Below are positions 56,147 to 64,000 of a DNA stretch of 64,000 nucleotides, piece by piece; the stretch's first letter is position 1; the number at the start of each line of letters is the position of its first letter. The notes under the pieces are model-generated. The model was not told where the DNA came from. It saw only the letters and a program-made list of their open reading frames with translations, and ran no database searches. Source of the DNA: Streptosporangiaceae bacterium NEAU-GS5. GTDB taxonomy: Bacteria; Actinomycetota; Actinomycetes; Streptosporangiales; Streptosporangiaceae. The DNA lies in NCBI GenBank assembly GCA_017592665.1, contig JAGFNW010000043.1:1-64000 (forward strand), written 5' to 3'. Both the position numbers and the translations under genes were made by a program.

Positions 56147-58951
56147 CTAATCAGTGGACCTGCTCCGTCGCGAACGCTTGCGCGTACGCGGCTGCTGGGG
56201 CTCGTCCTCGACCGCGTCCGTCACGCTGGCGCGGCCGTTGCCCTCGGCGGCGGCCACCTTGTCGGCGACCGCCTTCTCGATGGCCATCTTGCCCTGGGTG
56301 CCGCGCGGCTCCGCCTTCGGCTCCACGGGCTCGGTCGAGACCAGCAGGCCGCGGCCGTGACAGCAGTCGCAGGGCGTCGAGAACGCCTCCAGCAGCCCCT
56401 GTCCGACCCGCTTCCTGGTCATCTGCACGAGGCCGAGGGAGGTGACCTCGGCCACCTGGTGCTTGGTCCGGTCGCGGGCCAGGCACTCCAGCAGCCGCCG
56501 CAGCACAAGATCGCGGTTGCTCTCCAGGACCATGTCGATGAAGTCGATGACGATGATCCCGCCCACGTCCCGCAGCCGCAGCTGGCGGACGATCTCCTCG
56601 GCCGCCTCCAGGTTGTTGCGGGTGACGGTCTCCTCGAGGTTGCCGCCCTGGCCCGTGTATTTGCCGGTGTTGACGTCGACCACGGTCATGGCCTCGGTGC
56701 GGTCGATGACCAGCGAGCCGCCCGAGGGCAGCCACACCTTGCGCTCCAGCGCCTTGGCGATCTGCTCGTGCACGCGATAGGCGGCGAACACGTCGCCGTC
56801 GTCCCACTTGGCCAGCCGCTCGGCGAGATGCGGCGCCACGTACTTGACGTACTCGTCGACCGTATCCCAGGCGTCGGATCCCTCCACGACCAGCGAGGAG
56901 AAGTCTTCGTTGAACACGTCGCGCACGACGCGGACGGTCAGGTCGGGCTCGGCCGACAGCAGCTCGGGCGGGCTGGCCGACTTGGCCTTGCGCTGGATGT
57001 TCTCCCACTGGGCCGAAAGGCGGGCCACGTCGCGGCTGAGCTCCTCCTCCGAGGCGCCTTCGGCGGCGGTGCGCACGATGACGCCCGCGTTCTCCGGCAT
57101 GACCTTCTTGAGGATCGACTTGAGCCGGGTGCGCTCCTTGTCGGGCAGCTTGCGGGAGATGCCCGTCATCGAGCCGTCCGGCACGTAGACGAGGTAGCGC
57201 CCGGGCAGCGAGATCTGCGAGGTGAGGCGGGCCCCCTTGTGGCCCATCGGATCCTTGGTGACCTGCACCAGCACCGACTGGCCCGACTTCAGCGCGGCCT
57301 CGATCCGCTTCGGCTGGCCCTCGAGCCCGGCCGTGTCGAAGTTCACCTCGCCCGCGTACAGCACGGCGTTGCGGCCCTTGCCGATGTCGACGAACGCCGC
57401 CTCCATCGAGGGCAGCACGTTCTGCACCTTGCCGAGGTAGACGTTGCCCACGTACGACTGGCTGGCCTCGCGGTCGACGTAGTGCTCGACCAGCACGCCG
57501 TCTTCGAGCACCGCGATCTGGGTGCGGCCGCCGTGGCGGCGCACCACCATGACCCGCTCGACCGACTCGCGGCGTGCCAGGAACTCCGACTCGGTGATGA
57601 TCGGCGGACGCCGCCGGCCCAGCTCACGGCCCTCGCGGCGGCGCTGCTTCTTGGCCTCGAGGCGGGTCGAGCCGCGCACGCCCTGTACCTCGTCGACCGA
57701 CACGGGCCGACCGGCACGCGGCGCGCGGATGCGCACCACGGTGTTGGGCGGGTCGTCGGCGGTGACGTCGGCCTCGTCCGAGCCGCGGCGGCGCCGGCGG
57801 CGACGCCGGCGCGAACCGGTGGTCTCGCCCTCTTCGTCGTCATCGCCGCGCGCTACGGCCTCGTCTTCGGCCGACTCCTCGGCGTCGGACTCCTCCTCGC
57901 CGTCCTCCGAATCCTCGGATGCGGCCTCGCCGTCACGCGAGCGGCCGCGGCCACGGCCGCCACGGCGACGCCGGCGACGCCGGGCGCCGCCCTCGTCGGA
58001 CGTCTCGTCATCGCCGGCCTCGGCGGTCTCGTCCGGCTCTTCGGCCTCGGGCGTCTCCTGGGCCGGCTGCGGCCGCACGGGCTGCTGCCTCGGCTGCGCG
58101 GCGACCGGCTCGGGCGCCTGGAACAGCGGCTGGAACACGGCGGCGGGCGGCTGGAAGGTCACCGACGGCGCGCTGACGCGCTGCCCCGAGCGCCCGAACG
58201 GGTCGCTCACGACATCGCGGACATCGCTCTCCGCGGTCTCGGTGTCCGTGTCGTCGTCGGTCTCGATGTCCTCGTCGACGATGTCCTCGTCGAGGGGGTC
58301 GGGGGTGGGCATGGCCAGCAGCAGGGCCGCCGCGACCTGAGCCTCGGCCGCGCTCATCGCGCTGGACCGTTCCTGACCCGCCTCTTCGTCCTTGCGGCGG
58401 GTGCGCCGCCTTCGCGTCGGGGACTCGTCGTCCACCTCGGGCGGCGGCCCGGCGGGACGGCTGGCGGCCTTGCGCGGCCGCGTGGTCGTGACCGGGGTCA
58501 CCTCGCCGGCGGGGGCCGCGGGCGGCTGCGGGCTCTCCTCCGCGGCGGAGGGCGCGGCGGGGGGCGCGGCAGTCTCGAGGCTCTCCTCGGCGACCGGCTC
58601 GGCGACCGGCTCGTCGGCCTTCTTCCGAGTCCGGCTCCGCCGGGCCGGCTTGGCCGGCTCCTGCGGCTCGGAAACCCCTTCGTCCGGCTCCGCCGCCGGC
58701 TCCACGGCCGTCTTCACCGTGCGGCGCCGGGTGGCGCGCTTCGGCTTCTCCGGCTCCGCGGGCTCGTCGGCGAGACCGGCGGCGCGCTCGGCCTCCTCAG
58801 GCGGCGGCCCGGCGGGCCGGCTGGCCGCCCTTCGCCGGGTGGTCGTCACCCCGGCCTCGGCCTCCGCCGCGTCTGTCGTCGTCGTCTCGTTCTGTCCGGT
58901 CATATCACTGCCGAGGCTCTCGGCCCCGTCAGCAGGCTCGTTGTCGAGCAT
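56147..58951 (-). CDS. rne: Rne/Rng family ribonuclease (RNase E/G)
   Basis: 934 residues. A long acidic, Ala/Pro/Arg-rich N-terminal extension (about 1-470, with [21 protein letters not shown]) precedes the S1 domain (about 500-590, YLGKVQNVLPSMEAAFVDIG) and the DNase I-like catalytic part with VVDVNTGKYTG and IIVIDFIDM. The zinc-link is CDCCHGRG near 860. In actinobacteria the scaffold arm is N-terminal, as here. It processes rRNA and mRNA, and feeds into the rplU-rpmA operon. Confidence 0.96.
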   Translation of the reverse strand: MLDNEPADGAESLGSDMTGQNETTTTDAAEAEAGVTTTRRRAASRPAGPPPEEAERAAGLADEPAEPEKPKRATRRRTVKTAVEPAAEPDEGVSEPQEPAKPARRSRTRKKADEPVAEPVAEESLETAAPPAAPSAAEESPQPPAAPAGEVTPVTTTRPRKAASRPAGPPPEVDDESPTRRRRTRRKDEEAGQERSSAMSAAEAQVAAALLLAMPTPDPLDEDIVDEDIETDDDTDTETAESDVRDVVSDPFGRSGQRVSAPSVTFQPPAAVFQPLFQAPEPVAAQPRQQPVRPQPAQETPEAEEPDETAEAGDDETSDEGGARRRRRRRGGRGRGRSRDGEAASEDSEDGEEESDAEESAEDEAVARGDDDEEGETTGSRRRRRRRRRGSDEADVTADDPPNTVVRIRAPRAGRPVSVDEVQGVRGSTRLEAKKQRRREGRELGRRRPPIITESEFLARRESVERVMVVRRHGGRTQIAVLEDGVLVEHYVDREASQSYVGNVYLGKVQNVLPSMEAAFVDIGKGRNAVLYAGEVNFDTAGLEGQPKRIEAALKSGQSVLVQVTKDPMGHKGARLTSQISLPGRYLVYVPDGSMTGISRKLPDKERTRLKSILKKVMPENAGVIVRTAAEGASEEELSRDVARLSAQWENIQRKAKSASPPELLSAEPDLTVRVVRDVFNEDFSSLVVEGSDAWDTVDEYVKYVAPHLAERLAKWDDGDVFAAYRVHEQIAKALERKVWLPSGGSLVIDRTEAMTVVDVNTGKYTGQGGNLEETVTRNNLEAAEEIVRQLRLRDVGGIIVIDFIDMVLESNRDLVLRRLLECLARDRTKHQVAEVTSLGLVQMTRKRVGQGLLEAFSTPCDCCHGRGLLVSTEPVEPKAEPRGTQGKMAIEKAVADKVAAAEGNGRASVTDAVEDEPQQPRTRKRSRRSRSTD

Positions 58952-59087
58952 GCGGGCGCTCTCCCGTCAGCTCCCGGGCGCACCGTGTTGACTAAGCACT
59001 GGCGCGCCGCGCGGGAACTTGTCGTCTCTCGCGGTCCGCCGGGTCTCGCGACCGGCGGCAAGTCTCAATCGGTCCTCGCCGACTCGC

Positions 59088-59846
59088 TCAGGCCCTGTCG
59101 GGCTCGAACGGGTCGGTGGGCTCACCGGTCATCGCGTCAAGCGGCCCCTGCGCCAGCCTGGTCACCTCGGGGGGTGACGGCGGCGCGAAGCCGGCCACGA
59201 GACGCAGACCCATGAGCACGTCATCGGGTCGAACGGCAGGAATTTCGTGCCGGACCACCATGCGAAGTATGACACACGGTGGACCAAGCTCCTGACCTGC
59301 TGTTCTCAAGTCGTCTATCATCACGGGGGCGCCGACGGCGCCTCCCATGTCATTCCCCACGGTGAGCGAGCCGACCGCGCCGCGCGCGTCGAAGCGGCGG
59401 ATGCCCTTCTTCGTCAGGCGTTCCACCTCGACGCGCTCGGAGCTCAGGAACTGCTCCACCGCCTTCGCGGCCGCATCCGGCTCGACCCCGGGCAGCCGCA
59501 CCTCCCACATCGAACCCTCCAGCCGGTCGGCCAGGCTCCCGGAGCGCGCCTCGACCACGTCGAGCACGTCCAGACCGGACGGCAGGGAGGTGTCGAGCTC
59601 GGCGCGCAGGCTCAGCGGGTCACAGGCCCGGCTGACGCCGATCTCGAGATACTCGGCTTCGCTGGCCACCCCGGTCGGGGCGGCTCCGGCGTACGAGATC
59701 TTCGGGTGGGGGCTGAAGCCCGCGCTGTAAGCCACGGGGATGTCAGCCCGCCGCACCGCCCTCTCGACGGCACGCGTGATGTCCCTGTGGCTCGTGAAGC
59801 GCAACCGGCCGCGCTTGGCGTAGCGCACCCTCAGGCGCTGCACCAC
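59088..59846 (-). CDS. TIGR03936/DUF2344 radical-SAM-associated protein
   Basis: 252 residues from GTG 59846: VRYAKRGRLRFTSHRDITRA, AYSAGFSPHPKISYAGAAPT and SEAEYLEIGV are family signatures. It always pairs with the TIGR03960 radical-SAM protein, and acts in an uncharacterised modification step. No ribosome site precedes GTG 59846; AAGGA at 59895-59891 lies 8 nt before an in-frame CTG (59882) and 5 nt before ATT, so a rare start adding PVPDGPPPAPV-like residues is possible. Confidence 0.9.
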   Translation of the reverse strand: MVQRLRVRYAKRGRLRFTSHRDITRAVERAVRRADIPVAYSAGFSPHPKISYAGAAPTGVASEAEYLEIGVSRACDPLSLRAELDTSLPSGLDVLDVVEARSGSLADRLEGSMWEVRLPGVEPDAAAKAVEQFLSSERVEVERLTKKGIRRFDARGAVGSLTVGNDMGGAVGAPVMIDDLRTAGQELGPPCVILRMVVRHEIPAVRPDDVLMGLRLVAGFAPPSPPEVTRLAQGPLDAMTGEPTDPFEPDRA

Positions 59847-59962
59847 GGGCGCGGGCGGAGGCCCGTCGGGAACGGGGTTCAGAATCTGATTCCTTCCGTA
59901 TTCGTGTCATTACTCAGGATATACAACCGGCCGCACTCCTGCAGCGCTGTGCAAGATCACGG

Positions 59963-61876
59963 TTACACAACCGTGAGTGGCAGCAACTTCCTGCCGGTCG
60001 GGCCGATCTGGATCTCGGTGCCCATCGTCGGGCAGACGCCGCAGTCGTAACAGGGCGTCCAGCGGCAGTCCTCGATCTCGTCCTCGTCGCCGATCGCGGC
60101 CTGCCAGTCCTGCCAGAGCCACTCACGGTCGAGCCCGGCGTCGAGGTGATCCCACGGGAGCACCTCGTGCTCGTCGCGCTCGCGCGTCGTATACCAGTCG
60201 ACGTCGAGGCCGCTGTCGGCCGCGGCCTTCATCCAGCGGTCGTAGGAGAAGTGCTCGCTCCAGCCGTCGAAGCGCCCGCCGTCCTCCCAGACGGCGCGGA
60301 TCACCGCGCCGACGCGGCGATCGCCGCGCGACAGCAGGCCCTCGACGATCGACGGCTTGCCGTCGTGGTAGCGGAAGCCGATGGCGCGGCCGAACTCCTT
60401 GTCGGAGCGCAGCGCGTCACGCAGCTGACGCAGCCGCCGGTCGACCGTCTCGTGGTCGCACTGGGCGGCCCACTGGAACGGCGTGTGCGGCTTGGGCACG
60501 AACCCGCCGATCGAGACGGTGCACCGGACGTCGCGCGACCCGGTCTCCTCCCGGCCCGCCTTGATGACCTTCTTGGCCAGGTCGGCGATGCCGAGGACGT
60601 CGACATCCTCCTCGGTCGGCAGCCCGCACATGAAGTAGAGCTTCACCTGCCGCCAGCCCTGGCCATAGGCCGTGCGGACGGTGCGGATCAGATCCTCCTC
60701 GGTGACCATCTTGTTGATCACCTTGCGCATCCGCTCGGAGCCGCCCTCAGGAGCGAAGGTCAGCCCGGAACGGCGCCCGTTGCGGGAGAACTCGTTGGCC
60801 AGGTCGATGTTGAAGGCGTCGACCCGGGTGGACGGCAGCGACAGCGACACGTTGCCGCCCTCGTAGCGGTCGGCCAGGCCCTTGGCGATGTCGCCGATCT
60901 CCGAGTGATCGGCCGACGACAGCGACAGCAGCCCGACCTCGTTGAAGCCCGACTCCTTCAGCCCGGCCGCGACCATGTCGCCGATCGTGGTGATCGACCG
61001 CTCCCGGACCGGACGAGTGATCATCCCGGCCTGGCAGAACCGGCAGCCGCGGGTGCAGCCGCGGAAGATCTCCACGCTGAACCGCTCGTGCACCGTTTCG
61101 GCCAGCGGGACCAGCGGCTTCTTCGGATAGGGCCACTCGTCGAGATCCATGACCGTGTGCTTGAACACGCGCGTGGGGACCCCGGCGCGGTTGGGGACGA
61201 CCCGTTTGATCCGGCCGTCCGGCAAATACTCGACGTCGTAGAACTTCGGGACGTAGACCCCGCCCGTGGCGGCCAGGCGCAGCAGCACCTCATCCCGCCC
61301 GCCCGGCGAGCCCTCGCTCTTCCACTCGCGGATCACCTCGGAGATCGCGATGGCGATCTGCTCCCCGTCGCCGAGGACGGCGGCGTCCAGGAAATCCGCG
61401 ATCGGCTCGGGGTTGAAGGCGGCGTGACCGCCGGCCAGCACGAGCGGATCGTCATCCGTGCGGGCGGCCGCGACCAGCGGGATCCCCGCCAGGTCGAGGG
61501 CGGTCAGCAGGTTGGTGTAGCCGAGCTCGGTCGAGAAGGAGATCCCGAACACGTCGAACGCGCGCACCGGCCGGTGCCCGTCGACGGTGAACTGCGGGAC
61601 CCCCGCGGCGCGCATCAGCGCCTCCATGTCGGGCCAGACGGCGTAGGTGCGCTCGGCGAGCGTCCCGGGCAGCTCGTTGAGGATCTCGTAGAGGATCTGC
61701 ACGCCCTGGTTGGGCAGGCCGACCTCGTACGCGTCCGGATACATCAGCGCCCAGCGGACGGTCGCGTCGTCCCAGTCCTTGACCGTCGAGTTCAGCTCAC
61801 CCCCGACATACTGGATCGGCTTCTGCACCTTCGGCAGCAGCGGCTCCAGGCGGGGAAACAACGACTCGACAGACAT
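59963..61876 (-). CDS. TIGR03960 B12-binding radical-SAM protein
   Basis: 637 residues: an N-terminal B12-binding-like domain, then the radical-SAM Cx3Cx2C motif RGCTRGCRFCQAG at about 271-280 and a C-terminal cluster CRWTPCYDCGVCPTMG. The partner is the DUF2344 protein encoded downstream. The pair is conserved beside rne/rplU in actinobacteria. ATG 61876 follows TACCCT by 6 nt; the GAGGAC between is too close to be a normal ribosome site, so a leaderless start is likely. Confidence 0.93.
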   Translation of the reverse strand: MSVESLFPRLEPLLPKVQKPIQYVGGELNSTVKDWDDATVRWALMYPDAYEVGLPNQGVQILYEILNELPGTLAERTYAVWPDMEALMRAAGVPQFTVDGHRPVRAFDVFGISFSTELGYTNLLTALDLAGIPLVAAARTDDDPLVLAGGHAAFNPEPIADFLDAAVLGDGEQIAIAISEVIREWKSEGSPGGRDEVLLRLAATGGVYVPKFYDVEYLPDGRIKRVVPNRAGVPTRVFKHTVMDLDEWPYPKKPLVPLAETVHERFSVEIFRGCTRGCRFCQAGMITRPVRERSITTIGDMVAAGLKESGFNEVGLLSLSSADHSEIGDIAKGLADRYEGGNVSLSLPSTRVDAFNIDLANEFSRNGRRSGLTFAPEGGSERMRKVINKMVTEEDLIRTVRTAYGQGWRQVKLYFMCGLPTEEDVDVLGIADLAKKVIKAGREETGSRDVRCTVSIGGFVPKPHTPFQWAAQCDHETVDRRLRQLRDALRSDKEFGRAIGFRYHDGKPSIVEGLLSRGDRRVGAVIRAVWEDGGRFDGWSEHFSYDRWMKAAADSGLDVDWYTTRERDEHEVLPWDHLDAGLDREWLWQDWQAAIGDEDEIEDCRWTPCYDCGVCPTMGTEIQIGPTGRKLLPLTVV

Positions 61877-61882
61877 GTCCTC

Positions 61883-61888
61883 AGGGTA
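61883..61888 (-). promoter_or_regulatory. -10 element for leaderless TIGR03960 transcript
   Basis: On the minus strand TACCCT (61888-61883) is followed by 6 nt and ATG 61876. Confidence 0.45.
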
Positions 61889-61942
61889 TCCGCTCAATAA
61901 GGCGCCCCAGGTCGCCGACTCTTGAAGGCCGGCTTCAGCGAG

Positions 61943-62827
61943 CTAGAAGGCGTTCCAGGTCCGATCGTCACCGGCGCGGAGCGAATCCAGGCGCAGGCGC
62001 AGTTCGGCGCGGCTCGCCTCGTCCAGGTGGGCGCGGCGCAGCACGGCCGTGAGCGTCTGCAGCTCCCGGATGTCCCGCATGATCACGAATCCGAACCAGT
62101 CGCGCGGGTCGAAGCCGTACGCGTCGGCGAACCTGTCCCGCATGCACTCGGTCAACCCGAACCGGCCGCCCTGCAGGGTGGGGATCAGATCGATCTCGCG
62201 CGGCCCGGCGCTCACCGAGTCCCAGTCGCACAGCACCAGCCGCCCGGATGTACGCAGCAGGTTTCCCCGGTGGGCGTCACCGTGAACCAGTCCGTACGGT
62301 AGGGCGAAGCTGAGCCGCTCGTAATAGGAGTCGGAGAGCGCCGAGCACCGTTCGAGCAGCCACCCGCGCTCCTCGTCCCGCAACACCCGGCAGGCGCCGA
62401 TGGCACGCCGTACGGATCCGAAGGGGTCGTAGGTCGGCAGGTCGAACGGGACCGGCGGCAGCGCGTGCAGCAGCCGGAGCATGATCCCGAGCGCGGCCGG
62501 GTCAGGCGGCGGCCCCTCGTGTCGTTCATACGACCAGAAAGTGGCGAAGTGCCCCTCCGCGGCGATCGGCTGGCGCACGTCGATCGGCTGGATGGCGGGG
62601 AATCCCTGCTCGGCCAGCCACCGGGTGGTCCGGATCGAGGTGACGAGGCGTTCGTAGCGGCCCGGCGTGGCGGCTTCGGTGAGCCGTACCACGACGGATT
62701 CGGCGGGCAGCAGGTAGACGATGTTGGCGAAATTACGCAGCAGGAGCGCCCCGGACGGGGACAGACCCGCTTCACGGCATGCGGCATCGAGCGCCGCCGG
62801 CGCTCCGGCGGCGATGTCGACAGTCAT
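61943..62827 (-). CDS. Aminoglycoside phosphotransferase-like kinase
   Basis: 294 residues. The APH signature VHGDAHRGNLLRTSG with catalytic Asp, and LCDWDSVSAGPREIDLI with the metal-binding Asp, are present. Family members phosphorylate small molecules or antibiotics. ATG overlaps the stop of the XRE-type regulator gene (ATGA), a common pair in Streptosporangiales. The substrate is unknown. Confidence 0.88.
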   Translation of the reverse strand: MTVDIAAGAPAALDAACREAGLSPSGALLLRNFANIVYLLPAESVVVRLTEAATPGRYERLVTSIRTTRWLAEQGFPAIQPIDVRQPIAAEGHFATFWSYERHEGPPPDPAALGIMLRLLHALPPVPFDLPTYDPFGSVRRAIGACRVLRDEERGWLLERCSALSDSYYERLSFALPYGLVHGDAHRGNLLRTSGRLVLCDWDSVSAGPREIDLIPTLQGGRFGLTECMRDRFADAYGFDPRDWFGFVIMRDIRELQTLTAVLRRAHLDEASRAELRLRLDSLRAGDDRTWNAF

Positions 62828-64000
62828 CAGGCAGCCCCCTCCGCGATCGCTTTCTGGGGCAGCCCCGTCGAGCAGAATCCCTCGATCTGGTCTTGAAGGC
62901 GGCCGGGGAGCAGCTCCCGGGTGGCCGCCAAGGTGGCCGTAAGGCTGTCGATGCGCCGCTCGGGCGGCAGTGACAGCAACGGCGCCACCGCTTCCTCGGC
63001 TCCACGCGAGTCGTCCTCGCGAAGGTAGGCCACGGCCAGGTGGGCCCGTGCCATCGCCTCGCAGCCATACGACCGGTTGGCCCGCGAATCGGACTCGTAC
63101 AGCCGCAGCGACGTGTGGGCCTTCTCGATCGCCAGCGGAGCGTCGCCGAGATACAGGTGCGTCACGGCGGCGTAGTAGACGTGCTTGGCCGGCCGGAAGG
63201 CGAACTCGCCGGCCACCACGTCGTGCAGCTCGTCGTCGTCCGAGCCCGCGCCACGCGCGTCGTCGGCCATGACGAGCGCCGACTTGGCCTCGGCCGTACG
63301 CCCGAGGATGGCGTTGGCCCTGGCCCGCAGCATCTGCAGGCGCGCGCCACCCGAACCGCCCGAAATGTAGGTGAGGCCGTCCGACGCGTAGCCGGACGCG
63401 TCCTCGTAGCGGCCGTCCCACAGCGCCACCGACGACTGCATGCCGCGCGCCCAGCCCATCAGCGGCGGATGCCCCGCGATCCGCCCGTACGTCCAGGCGG
63501 CGCGGGCCAGCGTGTCGGCCGGCAAGCGGCGGCCCATGTCCATGCTCGCGTTGGCCATCAGCCCGCACAGGCAGCCGATCAGGAAGTACAGCTCGGCGGC
63601 CTGTGCCGGATAGACCCGGCGGTCGAGCACCTGCCGCGTCTGCTCCTGCAGCTGCCGCATCTCCACGAACAGCGGTAAAGGGGTCTCCACGACGTAGCGC
63701 CTACCCAGCCAGACAACCTGTGTGCGCAGCCGTTCGAGGGCGCCCGCGCCGAGTTCGCTGGTCTCGGCCCGCTCGGCGTGCTCGCTCGCCTCGTTGGCGG
63801 CCGAGGCGATCGGGTCGGCGCCGAGATAGGTGGCCCGGGCCTCGGCGGGGGTGTAGTCCCTGGCGAACCCCAGCTGGACCGGCCCCGTCTCGAACAGGCG
63901 GCACAGCAGGTCGGTGTAGTCGCGGTCGGGCCGCGCGCCCGCCTCCCACTCACGCCACGACCGCTCGGTGAGTCCGCGACGCTTGATGTTCCCGGCGTCG
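62827..64000 (-). CDS. XRE-type regulator with TPR-like C-terminus, N-terminus beyond window
   Basis: The frame is open to the right edge, at least 390 residues. The visible start NIKRRGLTERSWREWEAGARP is the end of a helix-turn-helix of the XRE type, followed by a short linker and helical TPR-like repeats (LRARANAILGRTAEAKSALV, HVYYAAVTHLYLGDAPLAIE). It is coupled to the downstream kinase gene and probably regulates it. A short methionine start at 63690 is internal and not used. Confidence 0.85.
   Translation of the reverse strand, partial: DAGNIKRRGLTERSWREWEAGARPDRDYTDLLCRLFETGPVQLGFARDYTPAEARATYLGADPIASAANEASEHAERAETSELGAGALERLRTQVVWLGRRYVVETPLPLFVEMRQLQEQTRQVLDRRVYPAQAAELYFLIGCLCGLMANASMDMGRRLPADTLARAAWTYGRIAGHPPLMGWARGMQSSVALWDGRYEDASGYASDGLTYISGGSGGARLQMLRARANAILGRTAEAKSALVMADDARGAGSDDDELHDVVAGEFAFRPAKHVYYAAVTHLYLGDAPLAIEKAHTSLRLYESDSRANRSYGCEAMARAHLAVAYLREDDSRGAEEAVAPLLSLPPERRIDSLTATLAATRELLPGRLQDQIEGFCSTGLPQKAIAEGAA

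Noticed and set aside
56357-59215. A 952-codon plus-strand open frame opposite rne
   Set aside because: Low-complexity Leu/Arg/Gly translation without a ribosome site; rne on the other strand has all family motifs.
1-64000. CRISPR arrays, rRNA genes, prophage or conjugation modules
   Set aside because: No evenly spaced direct repeats, no rRNA sequence and no phage structural or transfer genes were seen on either strand.

Overview
This 64 kb window is very GC-rich, with GC-biased third codon positions, many GTG starts and mycothiol-era actinobacterial housekeeping synteny (rplU-rpmA-obg-proB-proA-nadD-rsfS beside rne and a TIGR03960/TIGR03936 radical-SAM pair). Together with a CU044_5270-type sigma partner, several LacI/TetR/MocR regulators and a CsxA-type exo-glucosaminidase, this suggests a soil actinobacterium of the Streptosporangiales (Nonomuraea-like). 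That placement is an inference from gene content, not from a marker-tree.

Layout. 1-7.4 kb: the tail of an IS5-like transposase, an orphan protein with FtsX-type extracellular domains, a subtilase, a homocysteine methyltransferase, a CPBP protease, a two-component system and two small unknowns. 7.4-19.2 kb: a heparinase II/III-like protein, an ECF sigma factor with its membrane partner, a TetR-controlled SDR / saccharopine-dehydrogenase-like / acyl-CoA ligase / emfourin-like operon, a TetR-controlled flavin monooxygenase, a membrane-anchored beta-propeller and another SDR. 19.2-21.9 kb: a decayed island of gene remnants (ricin-type lectin with an in-frame stop, GNAT and PIN/VapC fragments) and two small secreted proteins, ending at a tRNA-Ala(GGC) with a clear terminator.

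21.9-31.6 kb: an ECF41-like sigma factor, then a sugar module: GH127 beta-L-arabinofuranosidase, two ABC permeases and a binding lipoprotein in one operon, divergent from a LacI regulator; an SMP-30-type lactonase; and an EamA exporter coupled to a second LacI regulator and preceded by a three-hairpin leader. 31.9-38.6 kb: a Ser/Pro-repeat membrane protein, prolyl aminopeptidase, two small membrane proteins, a YbdK-type ligase, an MFS exporter coupled to an MBL-fold hydrolase. 38.6-45.7 kb: a secreted GH2 exo-beta-D-glucosaminidase (FN3 plus two CBM35), MocR regulator, AhpD-like protein, SPFH protein, and phosphatase.

45.7-64 kb is mostly the housekeeping block on the minus strand, with a LuxR regulator, a small RTX protein, an M48 protease, a membrane Ser/Thr kinase and a DoxX pair inserted between proA and rsfS. 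The right edge holds a phosphotransferase coupled to a truncated XRE-type regulator.

The most noteworthy signals outside coding regions are: (i) an unusually large number of starts placed 6-7 nt after a TANNNT -10 box, i.e. predicted leaderless mRNAs; (ii) a long hairpin that pairs the Shine-Dalgarno of the exo-glucosaminidase gene and encloses a perfect repressor palindrome; (iii) the structured EamA leader, in which one stem pairs fully only on the transcribed strand; and (iv) repeated operator sequences in two TetR intergenic regions. No CRISPR array, rRNA or prophage was seen.
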